Assembly: GCA_002189035.1 (NCBI GenBank) | Contig: CM007991.1 | Coordinates: 3,844,001-3,908,000, forward strand | DNA from: Utricularia gibba | Lineage: Eukaryota; Streptophyta; Magnoliopsida; Lamiales; Lentibulariaceae | Direction of reading: 5' to 3' | Length of the DNA stretch: 64,000 nt | In this document: piece after piece, positions 1 through 12,518 of the stretch | Layout of the letters: every line of letters begins with the position of its first letter | How positions within the stretch are numbered: the stretch's first letter is position 1 | Made by a program: the position numbers and the translations under genes | The notes under the pieces: generated by a model | What the model saw: the letters and a program-made list of their open reading frames with translations, nothing else | What the model was told of the DNA's origin: nothing | Databases searched by the model: none

Positions 1-58
1 CTCTCATTGAACGTTTCAATCTTATGTCAAAAACTTAGTCGCCCGCTGTTGTATTCTC

Positions 59-855
59 ATGGGATCATCGCTTTACACCCACGGAATGTCACAAGCGGAT
101 TCCCCAACAGGTAATTGTGTGCTTTTGATTCCACATGCTTTATCGTGATCCCTGTTTGTGGTGGGCTTGTATCATCGGAAGTGATTCTCATCCCTCCGCG
201 TGATCAGGTCGATTTGATTCGATTTTGGATTAAAATATTTTGCTTCTTTTGTTGGGTGACCCAATTTTTTCTCTATCACTGCTCGCCCACTGGTTTTATG
301 CCCGAAATCTTTGTTTTTTGCTTCGGTTTGATCGGTATTGGGTTGCATTACTTCGACGCTGTTCTTGTATTCTCTGGTTTAAAGACGCCTTCTTTTATCG
401 GGCATTGCTCGGTGTGATCCCTTCTTCAATCACGATGCCTCCTACTGACCAACTGTCTATCATTCCTCCATTTCAGAAGGCTAGTTGGGTGTTTTTCGAT
501 CCATTTGCAGAAACCAGAGAGGAACCAAACCAAACAAACCCTCTGGGCGTCATATACAAGTGAATCCGCTTCCTCATCTTTCTATCTTCCATCTTTACCG
601 CTGTGGTACGTGACACCCCATATCATCTTCCATTGATTCCAAGTACAGAAGCTCGCTTAACAAGGGGTGCATCTCATTTAGGACCAGTGTTCCCAGCAGG
701 TTTTTTACACAGGAAGACGAACTGAAACGTTGGCCTATGACCTGGGCAGGTTATGCTCAAGATCCATACCTCTTTTGCCGCAAGTGTGGAGTTCTAATTG
801 GCTATGGATACGACTTCAAGGCGCAGCAATGTCGTCTTCATCGTTTAAGAAGGTA
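59..855 (+). CDS. Unresolved possible gene at left edge (low confidence)
   Basis: Two pieces look exon-like but I cannot join them. An ATG at 59 opens a short frame (MGSSLYTHGMSQADSPT) that runs into a good donor, CAG|GTAATTG, near 110. Further on, a frame without a Met start is open from about 610 to the stop at 853-855 and contains an aromatic stretch (WPMTWAGYAQDPYLFCRKCG) with a single CxxC pair and a basic tail ending HRLRR. A third piece at 472-563 follows an acceptor-like TTTCAG. Direct splicing of the first exon to the 472 acceptor gives a stop at once, so the structure is wrong or incomplete. I do not recognise the product. It could also be noncoding leader sequence. Confidence 0.2.
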
Positions 856-1395
856 AAGCTCCGAGCTTTACGACCTTCCGAAGGTAGCAGCAGCCCATGA
901 TGATGAAAATACGCTCCAACACACTGCCATTCTTTATCTATTAGTTCTGTTGACTCCGGACGAATATTTGTGTGTATAAATTTGTATTAATTAATGAAAA
1001 TATTATTAACTTAATATTAGATTATATTATATTATATTATAAATAAATTTTCCAATTTTTATTCCATGGCACTTATTATAATAATATGATATTCATTATA
1101 AATTATAATTAAAATTATTTAAAGAGATTTAAAATAAGTAAAAATATCATTATATAAAATGCAAATATAATATACACATGTAAATACGACTATTCCATCT
1201 ATTATCTTCATTTAAATTTAATTTTTACTGTATAGTAAGTGAAGTTTTATATGTTGATAAAAATATATATAATTATTTTAAATAAAATTTATTAGAGTTT
1301 ATTAAACTTAAAAATGTAATTAAAATCACTTAAAAACCAATGAATGGGATGGGGAAAAGGGCTTGAATTGAGCTTATTTAGATGTGTGAAATACA

Positions 1396-1434
1396 TGGGC
1401 CTTGGGCCCATTGTGATAGTCGTGTCTGGCCCAA
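1396..1434 (+). promoter_or_regulatory. Site II-type cluster upstream of REV1
   Basis: TGGGCC at 1396-1401, TTGGGCCCA at 1402-1410 and TGGCCCAA at 1427-1434 lie about 95-135 bp before the REV1 start codon. TGGGCC/T elements are typical of plant promoters of proliferation and housekeeping genes (TCP-factor binding). Seen directly; the regulatory role is inferred. Confidence 0.45.
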
Positions 1435-1527
1435 ATGGTTTTTTGACCGTTGTATGTTACACGGCACACGAGGCAGAGTACATCCTCGCGCAGACAAAGT
1501 TCCTCAGAATCACAATCAAGCGCCAAA

Positions 1528-4500
1528 ATGGGTTCTAAATCAAGCGCCAAATCAAAAAGGAGCTTGAAGTCGGTTTCCTCTGAACCCTCTTCGTCTCAAA
1601 GTGATGGAAAAGAATCGAACAAGAAGAACAAGACCTCTCAGAGGACACTGGGGATGGCTTGGGGCGCGAATTCTCAGTCCGCATCTCGGGCCGCGTTTCG
1701 AAACTCGCCGTTTCCGGATTTTGGGAGGTTGGATATTCATTTGGTCATCTCTATCGCGTTGAATTCTGATGGTTTCTGGAGCGATTTGTTGTCCATGGTT
1801 GCATATTTCAGTAGTGACTTTATGTTATTCAGTTTTTAGTTGATTTTTTGTGCTTGATTTAGTTACATGGCTTTGAAGAATCAAAAGCTACGGGAACAAT
1901 TTGATGCGGCTGCGTCGAGCTCTTCTTGCAGTGGATCGGTCTGTGTGATGCCTATATTCGATGGGGTTTCGATCTTTGTTGATGGATATACAGTTCCTTC
2001 AAGCCAGGTTATCTTATAATTGCATATGTCATGCCCTTAATTTTGGGGCAGGATTTATGTTATATCAAATGTCTCTGTTTCTCAAAAACAAAAAACTTTA
2101 ATCTATCATAATAAATGCTATTTTTAAATGAATTATTGCATAAAAAACTTGACAAGGTTTTCTGTTTTCCTTTATGGCAAAGACATGCTCGTATCCGAGC
2201 GACTGAGCACCTTTTATCTGCAGGAGCTCAAAGGCTACATGTTGAAGTATGGAGGGCGATTTGAAAATTATTTCTCAAGGCAACGTGTTACACATATAAT
2301 ATGCAGTAATCTCCCTGACAGCAAAATCAAGAATTTGAGGTTTAGTTTTGCATATATAGATATATCTGAGCAAGTATTGTGTGGTATTTTTCCTCATCCT
2401 TCTTATAACCAATACCATTTTTTTTTACTGATGTAGGGCATTCAGTGGTGGCCTTCCGGTAGTAAAACCTGAGTGGGTTGTGGAATCCGTCGCTTGTAGT
2501 AAACTTCTTAGCTGTAAGTGTTTGTTGATGTGACACTTTTTTAGTTCAAATTTCTTGGACTGCCGTCTTTTGCACCTAAACTTTTTTTCTCGGTGATGTT
2601 ATGCAAGGGAAGACCATGTTATTCATTTTCTGCCAGATTTTCCTTACACTGTTAATTTTTCTGGAACATAACAACTTAATATGTCCGAAGGATGAAGTCC
2701 TCTAATGTTACGCATGTATTAAAGTCAATGAAAAGTTAATTGATGTGAACCTCATTTTTTTTTTTTGTTCAGGGGCTCCCTATCAGCTTGATAAACTTGT
2801 AAATGAAAGTGACAACCAAAGAAAGTTATCTGTGTTCTTCACCCGAGAACTAGACATATCATCTAAGACTGGTAATTCTCTTTCTCCAGTAAAAGTGATG
2901 CTTGGTGACCAGTCATTAGCCAAAGAGATTTCACATCCAGTGGAAGATTCTGAATCTTTGAGGCAAGCAGATATCAGTAGTGGTGTAGTCGGTGACCTTA
3001 TGACAGTTAACATGACTGAAGTGAAGCCTATTGACTCAGTTTGTTCAGTAGAAGGTTCCTGTGAACAGATCCCAGTTGAACGAAATGACTCACCTTTGGA
3101 TGAGAAGTCTTTTGATGAAAAATATAAATCTGTTGCTTCTCCAACACATTCCTTGGCTTGGAATGATCACCAAGATGACTGTTGTTTTCATGAAGCTTCG
3201 AGCTCAAAAGCCATTACTCCCTCTTCTCGACTATCCTCAACCTTTTCAGATCCCAATTTTGTTGAAAATTATTTTAAGGTTACATATCCGTTCATCTTTA
3301 TTACTTCTTTATATAGCTTCTGCTTCACAATCTTTTCAGTGTTTATTCTTTTTCTTTTTTAAATCATTTTATTGTTTTCTTCTTAATTCAAGGTGCTTTG
3401 TTTATGTCGCATGTGATTATTACTGCAACTAATTATTTTCCCTTTTGATGGGGATATAATGGCATGCATGCCTCCTGAGCAGAGTTCTAGGCTTCATTTT
3501 ATTGGTACCTGGAAGAACAGATATCGTAAACGCTTTCCTGGTTCAGGTGTCACCAAAGGCTCCTGCCTGGATATGGCTCCTTTAAAAGAGAAAGCAACAA
3601 TAATACACATAGATATGGTAAAAAGAAAAAGTTCAACCACGCAATTAAGCTATTACATATTTCATTGGTTCTGTGATATCTCCAGGATTGCTTCTTTGTT
3701 TCTGTAGTTATCAGAAACAAACCAGAACTAACAGGAAAGCCTGTGGCTGTTTGTCATTCTGATAGCCCTCGTGGTACAGCTGAAATTTCGTCTGCCAATT
3801 ATGCTGCAAGAGATTATGGTCCTTCTCGATTTCATTTTACATTTTGTATCCCTATGATATGCCTCTTTTTGATATATTGCATCTTGGCAGGTGTTAAAGC
3901 AGGAATGTTTGTGAGAGATGCCAAGATTCGGTGCCCTCATCTTGTAATTGTTCCATATGATTTTGGAGCATATGAGAAGGTTATATATCTGTTTTTTTTA
4001 ATCCATGGATTCTTTGTATCCATTTTAATCTTTTTTCTTGAGTATTTGCCTGATCACAATTTGTTACTCTGTTCAAAGGTGGCAGACCAATTTTATGACA
4101 TTTTGCATAAGCATTGCACCAAAGTTCAGGTCAGCTCGAATGTGGGGGTTGGGGGATTCATTTTAGCATTCTCATTCCAGAAATAATGGTTCTTAATACA
4201 GGCAATCAGCTGTGATGAAGCATTTCTGGATATCAGTGAATCAGAAATGACTGATCCTCAGCTTGTAGCCTCAATAATCAGAGCGGAAATCTCAGAAACT
4301 ACAGGGTGTACTGCAAGTGCCGGGATTGCTGGAAACATGCTTATGGCACGGCTAGCTACAAGAAGTGCCAAGCCTGATGGCCAATGCTATATCCCCACTG
4401 AAAAGGTAGGGATTTTGATAACTTAGAACCAAGCCCCATGGTCCATTCAGTGTTTTTGATGCATTTTATTCCTTTGTTCACTCTTTTTAATCTTCCAGCA

Positions 4501-7500
4501 CTCAGCAACATATATTTTGTCTGGTTTTTAACCCTTTATCAAATCCGTTGATGTACTAGGTTGATGCTTACTTGTGCTCACTTCCAGTGGAAGCACTTCC
4601 AGGCATTGGTCATGCCCTAGAAGGGAAGTTGGATAAAAAGAAGATTAAAACGTGTGGGCAATTGCGTTTAATCTCTAAGGTGATTCACATAATTTTGTTA
4701 TGTTTGCACAACAATGAATTTTCTCTTGATCCCTCCAATCTGCCATGTTTAGGAGTCTCTTCAAAGGGATTTCGGTAAAAGAACTGGAGAGATGTTGTGG
4801 AATTACAGTAGAGGGATTGACAACCGAATGGTGGGGTTGATTCAGGTCAGCATAAACTGCTTTGTTTTGTTTTGACCATACTAGCATTAACGTGACCTGA
4901 AAACCAACTTTGGAATTTAGCTTTTGCACGATCCTGAAGGAACCATTCTTGTGTTGCTACCTGAAATTAACAGCATCTAACCTGTGAATTGATCCTGGAT
5001 GAATTGCCAAGTGTACCTTTCCTATTTCCCCCTGTTTGTTTACCCTGATGCAGTGTAATAAAACGGCTTGTCATTGTAACTTCAGGAAAATAAATCTGTT
5101 GGTGCTGACGTAAACTGGGGAGTGCGATTCAGGAATACAGATGAGGTAGAGCTTCATGCTTAATTGTCTTATACTTTTTTTTTTTTTGACTATTTTCATG
5201 GTTTCAGATTCAGGTTTTTCTCAGAAGCCTTTGCAAGGAGGTTGCACTGCGACTGCATGGATGTGGTCTCATTGGGCGTTCTTTTACTTTAAAGGTGCTG
5301 TCTTATGTGAAAAAGAGTAGTACGGCAAAAATTTTGTCTCATCGGGCATTCTTTTACTTTAATATTTTAGCTTTCAATGCATCAATTTTTCTCAAGAATT
5401 ATGTCTCCACATCAGGTGAAAAAGAGAAGTCGTGGTGCTGGAGAACCTGTGAAGTACATGGGGTGTGGTGTCTGTGAAAATCTTAGCCACACAATAACGG
5501 TAGTATTGCTGTTGATTGCAGGATATTTGGTGTCATATATAATTTGTGAAGTCTCATTGTATGGCCGCATAATAATTTACTTATCAATAAGGATTTTGAA
5601 TTATAGATCCCTATGCCCACAGATGATGTGGACACACTCCTGAGGTTGACCACTCAGCTGTTCGGTTATTTCCAGCTAGGTACTAGTAGGCTTCGTATCT
5701 CATTTTTTCCTTGTTGTGGTTCTTTGCTTTATATACCTTTTCTCAATCTGGGTCTGGAACACTTCATCTAATGAAGCAAATGAATGAAAAACTATGTTTT
5801 CTGTGCAGTTCTGTCCCCAGACAGCTCTATCAATGCCCTTTTTCCTTCTTGATACTGGCAAACAAGTTGAATGAAATGGTAGATTACATTTCGGGAAAAC
5901 ATAAAAAAGTTTTCATCTAGATAATGAGACCTGTATAAGCTGCTCACTGGCGTGAAAAGTTCATTTTAAGATGTTTCCTAATTCCTTTGCACACTTTAGC
6001 TACCAGAAGACAGGCTCTTCAACTTGTAATTTTTTACAGTGGCTTTTTTATGCTGCTTTTTAGATCCACAAGACATCCGAGGTGTGGGTTTGCATGTCTC
6101 AAAACTTGAAGGTGGTGAGCATGGTAAAGCAGGTGGGGTTTTTTAGATTGTTTTCAACAGTTGCACCGTACAATAAGAATTGAAAGATATGCTTATTTTT
6201 ATTCAACTAAACACATCTTTTTTTTACTTCATTTGAAGCACATAAAAAAAATTCCATTCGCCCCTGGCTTTTCCCCATGCCAGCAAGGCCAACTGATCCA
6301 AGCCAAGACAATGCCATCCCCAACAATGCAAATTCATTACCTGCAAATACGTCTTTCGGCTCTGAATCTACTGCTGCCCAGCCCTCGGATCTCCCTCCTC
6401 TCGAAGATCTTGATTTGGCTATCATAGAGTCTCTACCACAAGATATCCTTTCGGAAATCAATACTGTGTATGGTGGAAAGTTGTCAGAAATGATTTCAAA
6501 AAATGTGAACCAGAGCGGTGGTACCATTCTGAATGTATCACCCACAAATGATAGAGGTAAACATCATATTTTGCTTCTCCTTTGATCTTGAGTGTGGTAA
6601 TTAAGTATTTCTGTGGAAATTTCAAGTGAATGTTGAAGGTGCCGATTGCCATGCCTGTATTGCGGGAACTGATGTTGCTAGAGGAAACATGGTATGTGTT
6701 TCTTCATAAGCCACCACAAATTTTGGTCTCAAAGTGATTAAGTATATCCTTTCTTCATCAGCATCACAATTTTCGTCTTCAAGTAAAAAAAAATCTATTT
6801 TCTTTAGTCTTACATGCATTCCAATGTTGGTCATTTATCTTGTTTGAAGCTGGTAGAAAAACCAGATATGTTTTCCGTATTTTTAATTAACCATTTCTCC
6901 CGCTGCGTTTTGGATTCAGAATAATGAGGAACCACCTGCAACTCCTGCAAGGGTAGTTTTAGCTTCACCAAAGCTTGCAATGCCCTTGTCTATGAGTCAA
7001 GTAGATCCCTCAGTTTTGCACGAGTTGCCTGATGAATTTCAAAAGGGCATCATTGAGTTTCTGCCACCACACCGAGATCCAGGACTAATAGGTTCACATC
7101 CACCGGAAGCAATTGAGGAAATAACTGCATTTACTTCATTGGGAATAAATGATCTCTGGCTTGGGAGTCCTCCAAAGTGGATTGAGAAGTTTGAAGTTAG
7201 CAAGTGCACCATTTTGAATAGTTTTTCAAGGATTTACAAGTCAGGCTGTGGTGGATGTTTGTCATCCCTACTGGAGCACATACTTTATGGGAACCAATCA
7301 TTAGACTCTACATCCGACGAATCTAGTGACAGTTTCAGCTTGGTTTGTGAGCTCTTCAAACAGTACGCAGATCTCAAAATTGCAACAGATATCGAGGAAA
7401 TTTACAGTTTCGCATGCGTCCTTAGAAGGTAAATTAAATAAAAGACCTAGCTGTTCATCGAAATGCAAGTTATATTGGCTCAATAAATTCTTGTTATTTC

Positions 7501-8079
7501 AAGTTAGTAAGTTACTGCTCACTGATTCCTTTATAACTTTTGAAATATCTGATATCAATGCCTAGATGGGGGTTTGATAGTGAACTAAAACTTAGGCCAT
7601 GTTCCTATGGTTAATTCACTTATATTGTTGAGTTTCATTCCTTTTTGTCATATATATGATCAGTTGAACATTTTTTTGTATATTTGACTCGTCCGTTCCT
7701 GTCTTTCATTTTTTATTTTTCATTACGTGTTGAATAAACTGGGCCATTATGTCCAGGTTACAAGCGAGATCCAAGTTCTTCTCGGAAGTTCACAATAGCG
7801 TACTTCCCCACATGCAGGTTTATTGCTCTTTTATTTTCATTCCCGTTGAGATTTCATCGATCAACCCCTAGCTTAAACACTGTTAAAGAGGAAAGGAAAA
7901 ACAAAGGATGAAGAACACGCACAATTTCATTTACAGTGGTGCTCTGAGAAGTTTCAATGCTTATGCATTCATTCACCTTTTTTTTTCTCTAGGATTCACT
8001 TTTTTCCGTTCTTCCACACTACTCCTTGCAGGCGTTAGTGGCTAAGAAATATGGAGGAACTCTTCATGTCCCATGTTAG
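1528..8079 (+). CDS. REV1: DNA repair protein REV1 (Y-family translesion DNA polymerase / deoxycytidyl transferase)
   Basis: REV1 inserts dCMP opposite abasic and damaged template bases and scaffolds other translesion polymerases in the nucleus. The gene is split into many exons. Exon 1 (1528-1727) encodes a Ser/Lys-rich head; the next exons read YMALKNQKLREQF and then a BRCT domain (KGYMLKYGGRFENYF, THIICSNLPDSK, LPVVKPEWVVES). The polymerase core follows: HIDM/DCFF split by the intron at about 3619-3685, then AVCHSDSPRGTAEISSANYA, and SCDEAFLDIS with the catalytic acidic pair, so the metal ligands are intact. PIP-like and little-finger segments run to about 6120. Two ubiquitin-binding motifs follow (LAIIESLPQDILSEI; VLHELPDEFQKGIIEFL), then the REV1 C-terminal protein-interaction domain ending ALVAKKYGGTLHVPC. 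The length, roughly 1,100 residues, fits the plant family. Exon joins inside the 5.6-6.9 kb part are less certain. One intron holds copies of its flanking exon ends (see findings). Confidence 0.93.
5266..5430 (+). repeat. Partial duplication of exon ends inside a REV1 intron
   Basis: The 27 bases ending the exon at 5266-5292 recur at 5336-5362 with two mismatches. The first 15 bases of the following exon (5416-5430) have a near copy at 5307-5321 with one mismatch. Both copies lie within the 121-base intron, 5295-5415. Confidence 0.6.
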
Positions 8080-8490
8080 AAAAACTAATTCATTTCGTGA
8101 GGTGATATTGTCCACTTGGTCTGAGATATAGCTTTTCTGATATGGAATTTTCCTCCGGGTGAGCACCATAGATGGGGCTGGCCTTGTCAGCCCACACATG
8201 CTTCATACACGGTTCATCTGAAGGACCACAATTGCTGAATTTTTTCAGTAGGAACATGATATGCTTCATGGAGGTAAATGCTTTATGCTATTCTGTTCTC
8301 TATCCACTAGCCTAATTATCTTCTTGATTACGTAGGCAACAAGCCCTTAACATAATTCCCAGTCCTAACTTGGGTGATGTTGAAGTCTTGAAAGACTAGT
8401 TCTCATTCAGGGCACAATTCACACCGGAGCATTTATTGCAGCAAGAACAAAGTGATAAGGTATGATGTAAGTTGTAAAACCCAATTGCTG

Positions 8491-8609
8491 GGGTATTTTG
8501 AAATCTGACCATCATCTCTCTACTGTGTGAGAAATATGATTATCTTATATGATAAAAAATGATCTTAATGTGAGAGAGAATGGGACGATGGTTACTTTTC
8601 AAAATTATC
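8491..8609. mobile_element. Candidate miniature inverted-repeat element (hairpin)
   Basis: The 26 bases at 8491-8516 pair with the reverse complement of 8584-8609 at 19 of 26 positions, including the unbroken cores ATTTTGAAA and ACCATC. The intervening sequence is AT-rich and partly self-complementary. The size (119 bp) and structure suit a small MITE or MITE remnant. No clear target-site duplication was identified. Confidence 0.35.
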
Positions 8610-8915
8610 ATTTTTTTTACCACTGTGGATGTTTTCAATGTGATCTAACCGATCAAAATCCGGATTATGTGGTTCTTAAAAAAGGATGATAATTTTAAGC
8701 AATAATGATAATTATTTAGATATCATATTTTACAAAACCGGAAATTTCTTGTCCAATTAACTGGTAATTTTGTTAAAAACTGATTAATTGGTTTCAGTCG
8801 CTGGTTCACCGATGGTTTTGAAAACACAGCTGTGGATGATCGTTCAATTCCTTAAACCCAACGAGTTGCAGTCATCCTCTTCCCAACTCGTGAATGGTTT
8901 ATCCTGGCTGATGGG

Positions 8916-9128
8916 TGGGCCCACAGTTCAAAAGCCATTAATTTGGGCCTAAAGTGGAGTGAGTTTCAGCCCAATATCAGGCCCAAGTTATAAAATAAAC
9001 CTGGTTTCCTGTTTGGCAATAAGCCCGTTTATGAGGATCTCAAAAGAAATTAAAATGGGGTGTTTTGGAATTTCCTCAATGTTTGGGGACAAAAAAAACT
9101 GGAACTGTTTCGGTTTCGGTTAGGGTTT
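8916..9128 (+). promoter_or_regulatory. NRPB3 promoter: site II elements and telo-box
   Basis: TGGGCC occurs at 8916-8921 and 8944-8949, AGCCCA at 8968-8973 and GGCCCA at 8980-8985. A telo-box (TAGGGTTT, 9121-9128) lies about 50 bp before the ATG. This combination is usual for plant genes of the transcription and translation machinery. Confidence 0.55.
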
Positions 9129-9177
9129 TCATAAATATAAAACCCAACCCCGATCTGGGTGAGGCGGGGAATCAACA

Positions 9178-10483
9178 ATGGACGGAGTTTCGTACCAGAG
9201 GTTTCCCAGGATCAAAATCCGGGAGCTGCAGGATAACTTCATGAAGTTCGAGTTGCGGGATACGGACTCCAGCATAGCGAATGCGCTTCGCCGCGTGATG
9301 ATCGCGGAGGTGCCCACAATCGCCATCGATTTGGTGGAAATCGAGGTTAACTCCTCGGTGCTGAACGACGAGTTCATTGCTCACCGCTTGGGATTGATTC
9401 CTCTCACAAGCGACCGTGCTATGTCGATGCGCTTCTCCAGGGACTGTGACGCCTGCGACGGGGATGGCCAGTGCGAGTACTGCTCCGTTGAGTTTCATTT
9501 GCGTGCGAAGTGCACCGATGCCAGTGCCTCGCTTGATGTTACTTCTAAGGATCTCGTCAGCTCTGACCATACCGTTCTCCCGGTTGAATATGGTGCCGAA
9601 GACAACCCCGAAAATAAGTAAGTTATGCGCTTCTTATGGCTGAATGCTGTAGCATTCAAAGATGAAAAATGCAATGTTAGCTTCATGCTTGGTGGGTTGC
9701 GTAAATCAGTAGAGTGAAGGTATTTGATGCATTGGTCTTAAAGTAAGCAGTCTTAGGCATGATGATCTTCATTCACAAAAGAAAGAAGCAGCTTCACGCC
9801 TGGCTTGCTTACATAAACGAAGCCCTTTTCCGTTCAAGTGTCTGTCCCTTTGATCATTGTTATTCAAGCATATATATGTCTTATGGTACAGGGGAATCAT
9901 TATTGTGAAACTCCGTCGAGGCCAGGAGCTCATGTTGAGAGCCATAGCAAGGAAAGGAGTTGGCAAGGATCATGCTAAGTGGTCTCCAGCAGCAACCGTG
10001 ACATTCATGTATGAACCCGACATATACATCAACGAAGAGCTCATGGAGACACTGTCCTATGAAGAGAAACTAGAGTTTATCGAAAGTAGTCCCACCAAGG
10101 TGTTTGACATTAACCCCAATACCCATCAGGTATTCTAATGCATTTGACTATATGCACGCCCACAATCCCACATCTTCTCCTGATCTGATACCACTGCATC
10201 CAATTGTTAGGTGTATGTTTATGATGCCGAGGCTTATACCTACGACGATGAAGTGTTGAAGAAAGCTGAAGCCATGCAACGGCCGGGACTGGTAGAGATC
10301 CGCGCCAAGGAAGATAGCTTCATCTTTACAGTGGAGACAAGCGGTGCGATAAAAGCTTCCCAATTGCTGCTCAACGCCATCGAAGTCCTGAAGCAGAAGC
10401 TGGATGCTGTTCGCCTATCCGCAGACACTGTGGAAGCTGACGAGCAGTTTGGAGAGCTGGGCGCCCATATGCGCGGGGGATGA
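9178..10483 (+). CDS. NRPB3: DNA-directed RNA polymerase II (IV/V) subunit 3, RPB3
   Basis: This is the alpha-like subunit that pairs with RPB11 to nucleate assembly of nuclear RNA polymerase II; plants share it with Pol IV and Pol V. There are three exons, 9178-9617, 9892-10129 and 10211-10483, joining in phase to 316 residues, the usual RPB3 length. The alpha-motif appears near the N-terminus ([20 protein letters not shown], about residues 24-43), with HRLGLIPL following. The zinc-binding cysteines appear as [17 protein letters not shown] at about residues 85-101. The C-terminal dimerisation part reads [20 protein letters not shown]. The upstream sequence carries housekeeping promoter motifs. 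The start is clear because conserved sequence begins almost at once ([17 protein letters not shown]). Confidence 0.96.
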
Positions 10484-12518
10484 TCCCCTCTATCCTTCAG
10501 CAAGCCCTTCTTTCTATATTTTTGTTGTTCTTAGTTTCTAGGCTTTGTAGTTCTGATGTGTAGAGAAGACATGTTCATCAAGATGACTTCACTGGAATTG
10601 CAAAGGTGTGAAGCAGTGGGCGCTTATAAATGGTGCAAGAAGTAGTATAACTGAAAAAATCGGAAAATTAGTAGACGTACCATTTTTGTTTTTGTTTTTT
10701 TTGTGATTTTAGATTATTATTATTTTGTAATTCAAAATTAATTTTCATTGTTTAATTAGTTGTAAAATATAATATTATTATTTACAAAATATTCGTAAAT
10801 TTCAGTTTGTAATAATAATTTACATTTAATTCACGTGCACTTTTTTCAATATCTACAAAAATCAATTTAGAATCCTAATTGTATTGTAAGGATTGAATAT
10901 GTGTCTAGATTTAATTTTTATTAGTTTTGAAAATTATGAAATAATTAGAATTATCAATATTATGGATCCATTTTGATTGCTATTTAAAGAATATAAACAA
11001 AAAAATAACTCAAATAAAAAAATTGAGAAGTAAACATGTTGGGTATATCAAAATGTAAATACTAAATGTGTTCGATACATTAAAATATAAGGATTAAATA
11101 TATCAACCGCATATCATTCTTATTAAACATTAAGAACTAATCGTGCTAATTTTAAAAAATAGTGAGGATGTGTATGACCGAGTGCCCATATTATAACCCT
11201 CCATAAGGGTGGATTTTTGTCTTAAAATGAATAATGTTATATACTAAGAGTGTGTTTAGTATAGAAGATAAAGAGAGACAGTTAAATGATAAAATAAAAA
11301 CAGAATGTTTGGTAGATAGGATAAATTATATTTAGTATGATTTATCTCATAAATATAGAATAAAATAATGAAAATAGAGGAATTAAAATAAAATTATATT
11401 CATATACATTTTTTTTTACATATTCTTTTTTATTCTTAATATAATTTATTCATGTACCAAACATATTTTAAGGATATAATTTGGAAATCTTTGGAAATAA
11501 TTAATTCTTGTTTCAGCAATAGTTTCTACCTTCTAAGACATCTATTCTATTTTATTAGAAGTGAATTTATAATCATATTCATATTATTTTTATAAATAAT
11601 GATAATTTGCTTATCTTTCAAATAAAGTATAATTTTAGTATAAATCCATTTCAGTTACCTATTTGTATACAAAAATATTATAAATTTACATAATATTTTA
11701 ATAATATAAATGATTCATAAAATATAATTTTTCATTCTATTAATAACATCAAATTTGAATTGTTTTTCTAAGTGTTGTCTATTTTTGCCTATATTTTTAA
11801 TAAAGTTTTGTTGTTAATAAATTCTCTTTGACAACTTGATTTAATTAAATAAAAAAGTGAAATAATTTCATTTAAGGATAATATTTGACTTTAATTAATA
11901 TTTTTTAATAATTATATCTTTAATTATATTTTAAAAACTATTTTAGTAATAATCTTCGTTTAACAAGTGCAGCCAGCTGGCACGCAGATACTCCGTTCTC
12001 TTGTCATCGCATCCGTCAATTTCGGCCCAACTGTAAGAAATCTAACGGAGGATTTTGTAGGCACAGATAACTTGCGGTGTAGCCATGTACATGGGATTTT
12101 TTCCGTAGGAAGTGTTACTATGTCATGACCGAGGACTTGGTTTTCTAGGGTACACAAATTCTTGCGCTCTTTTCGCTCCTCTTTCTCCCGCCGTCATCCT
12201 CGGCGTTGCCGCCCTCTGGCGGTGGTTTTATTCCCCGTCCGTCGGATGTCCGGCCTATGAGCGCTTCCCTCTCCTCTCTTCATTGAAAAAAAAAAAAAGA
12301 GAAATAGGGAGTTCTCTGCGAGAAATAAGCTTGTCTTTGTTTGGGGTCAAACAAGTTTCTGTGGTATCGTTGTTGCTGTTCTGTTTCTGAAAATAAAGAG
12401 GAGAGGGAATCTATCTTGGAAAATCCAAAAAAATTGAAAACACTTCGAAAAGCAATTTTCCATTTCCACCTATCGTGTTTTTAGGGTTTTTATCAGTATT
12501 CTGAATTTTGGAGTTTAG
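10484..12518. other. AT-rich spacer upstream of the PABP gene
   Basis: About 2 kb, strongly AT-rich from about 10680 to 11960, with no supportable gene. GTGTTTAGTATA near 11247 and TACCAAACATA near 11455 are imperfect inverted copies and could bound a decayed MITE. The last 500 bases are GC-richer and form the PABP promoter and 5' leader, including a TC/A-rich leader around 12280-12340. Confidence 0.6.

Larger units (their letters stand above)
8080..9177. other. Spacer between REV1 and NRPB3
   Basis: It holds the presumed REV1 3' UTR, a short inverted-repeat element at 8491-8609, and the NRPB3 promoter. No open frame with family-like content is visible. Confidence 0.7.

Noticed and set aside
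11245-11475. Possible MITE with TGTTTAGTATA / TACCAAACATA ends
   Set aside because: The inverted match is only about 11 of 15 bases in very AT-rich DNA, where such matches arise by chance.
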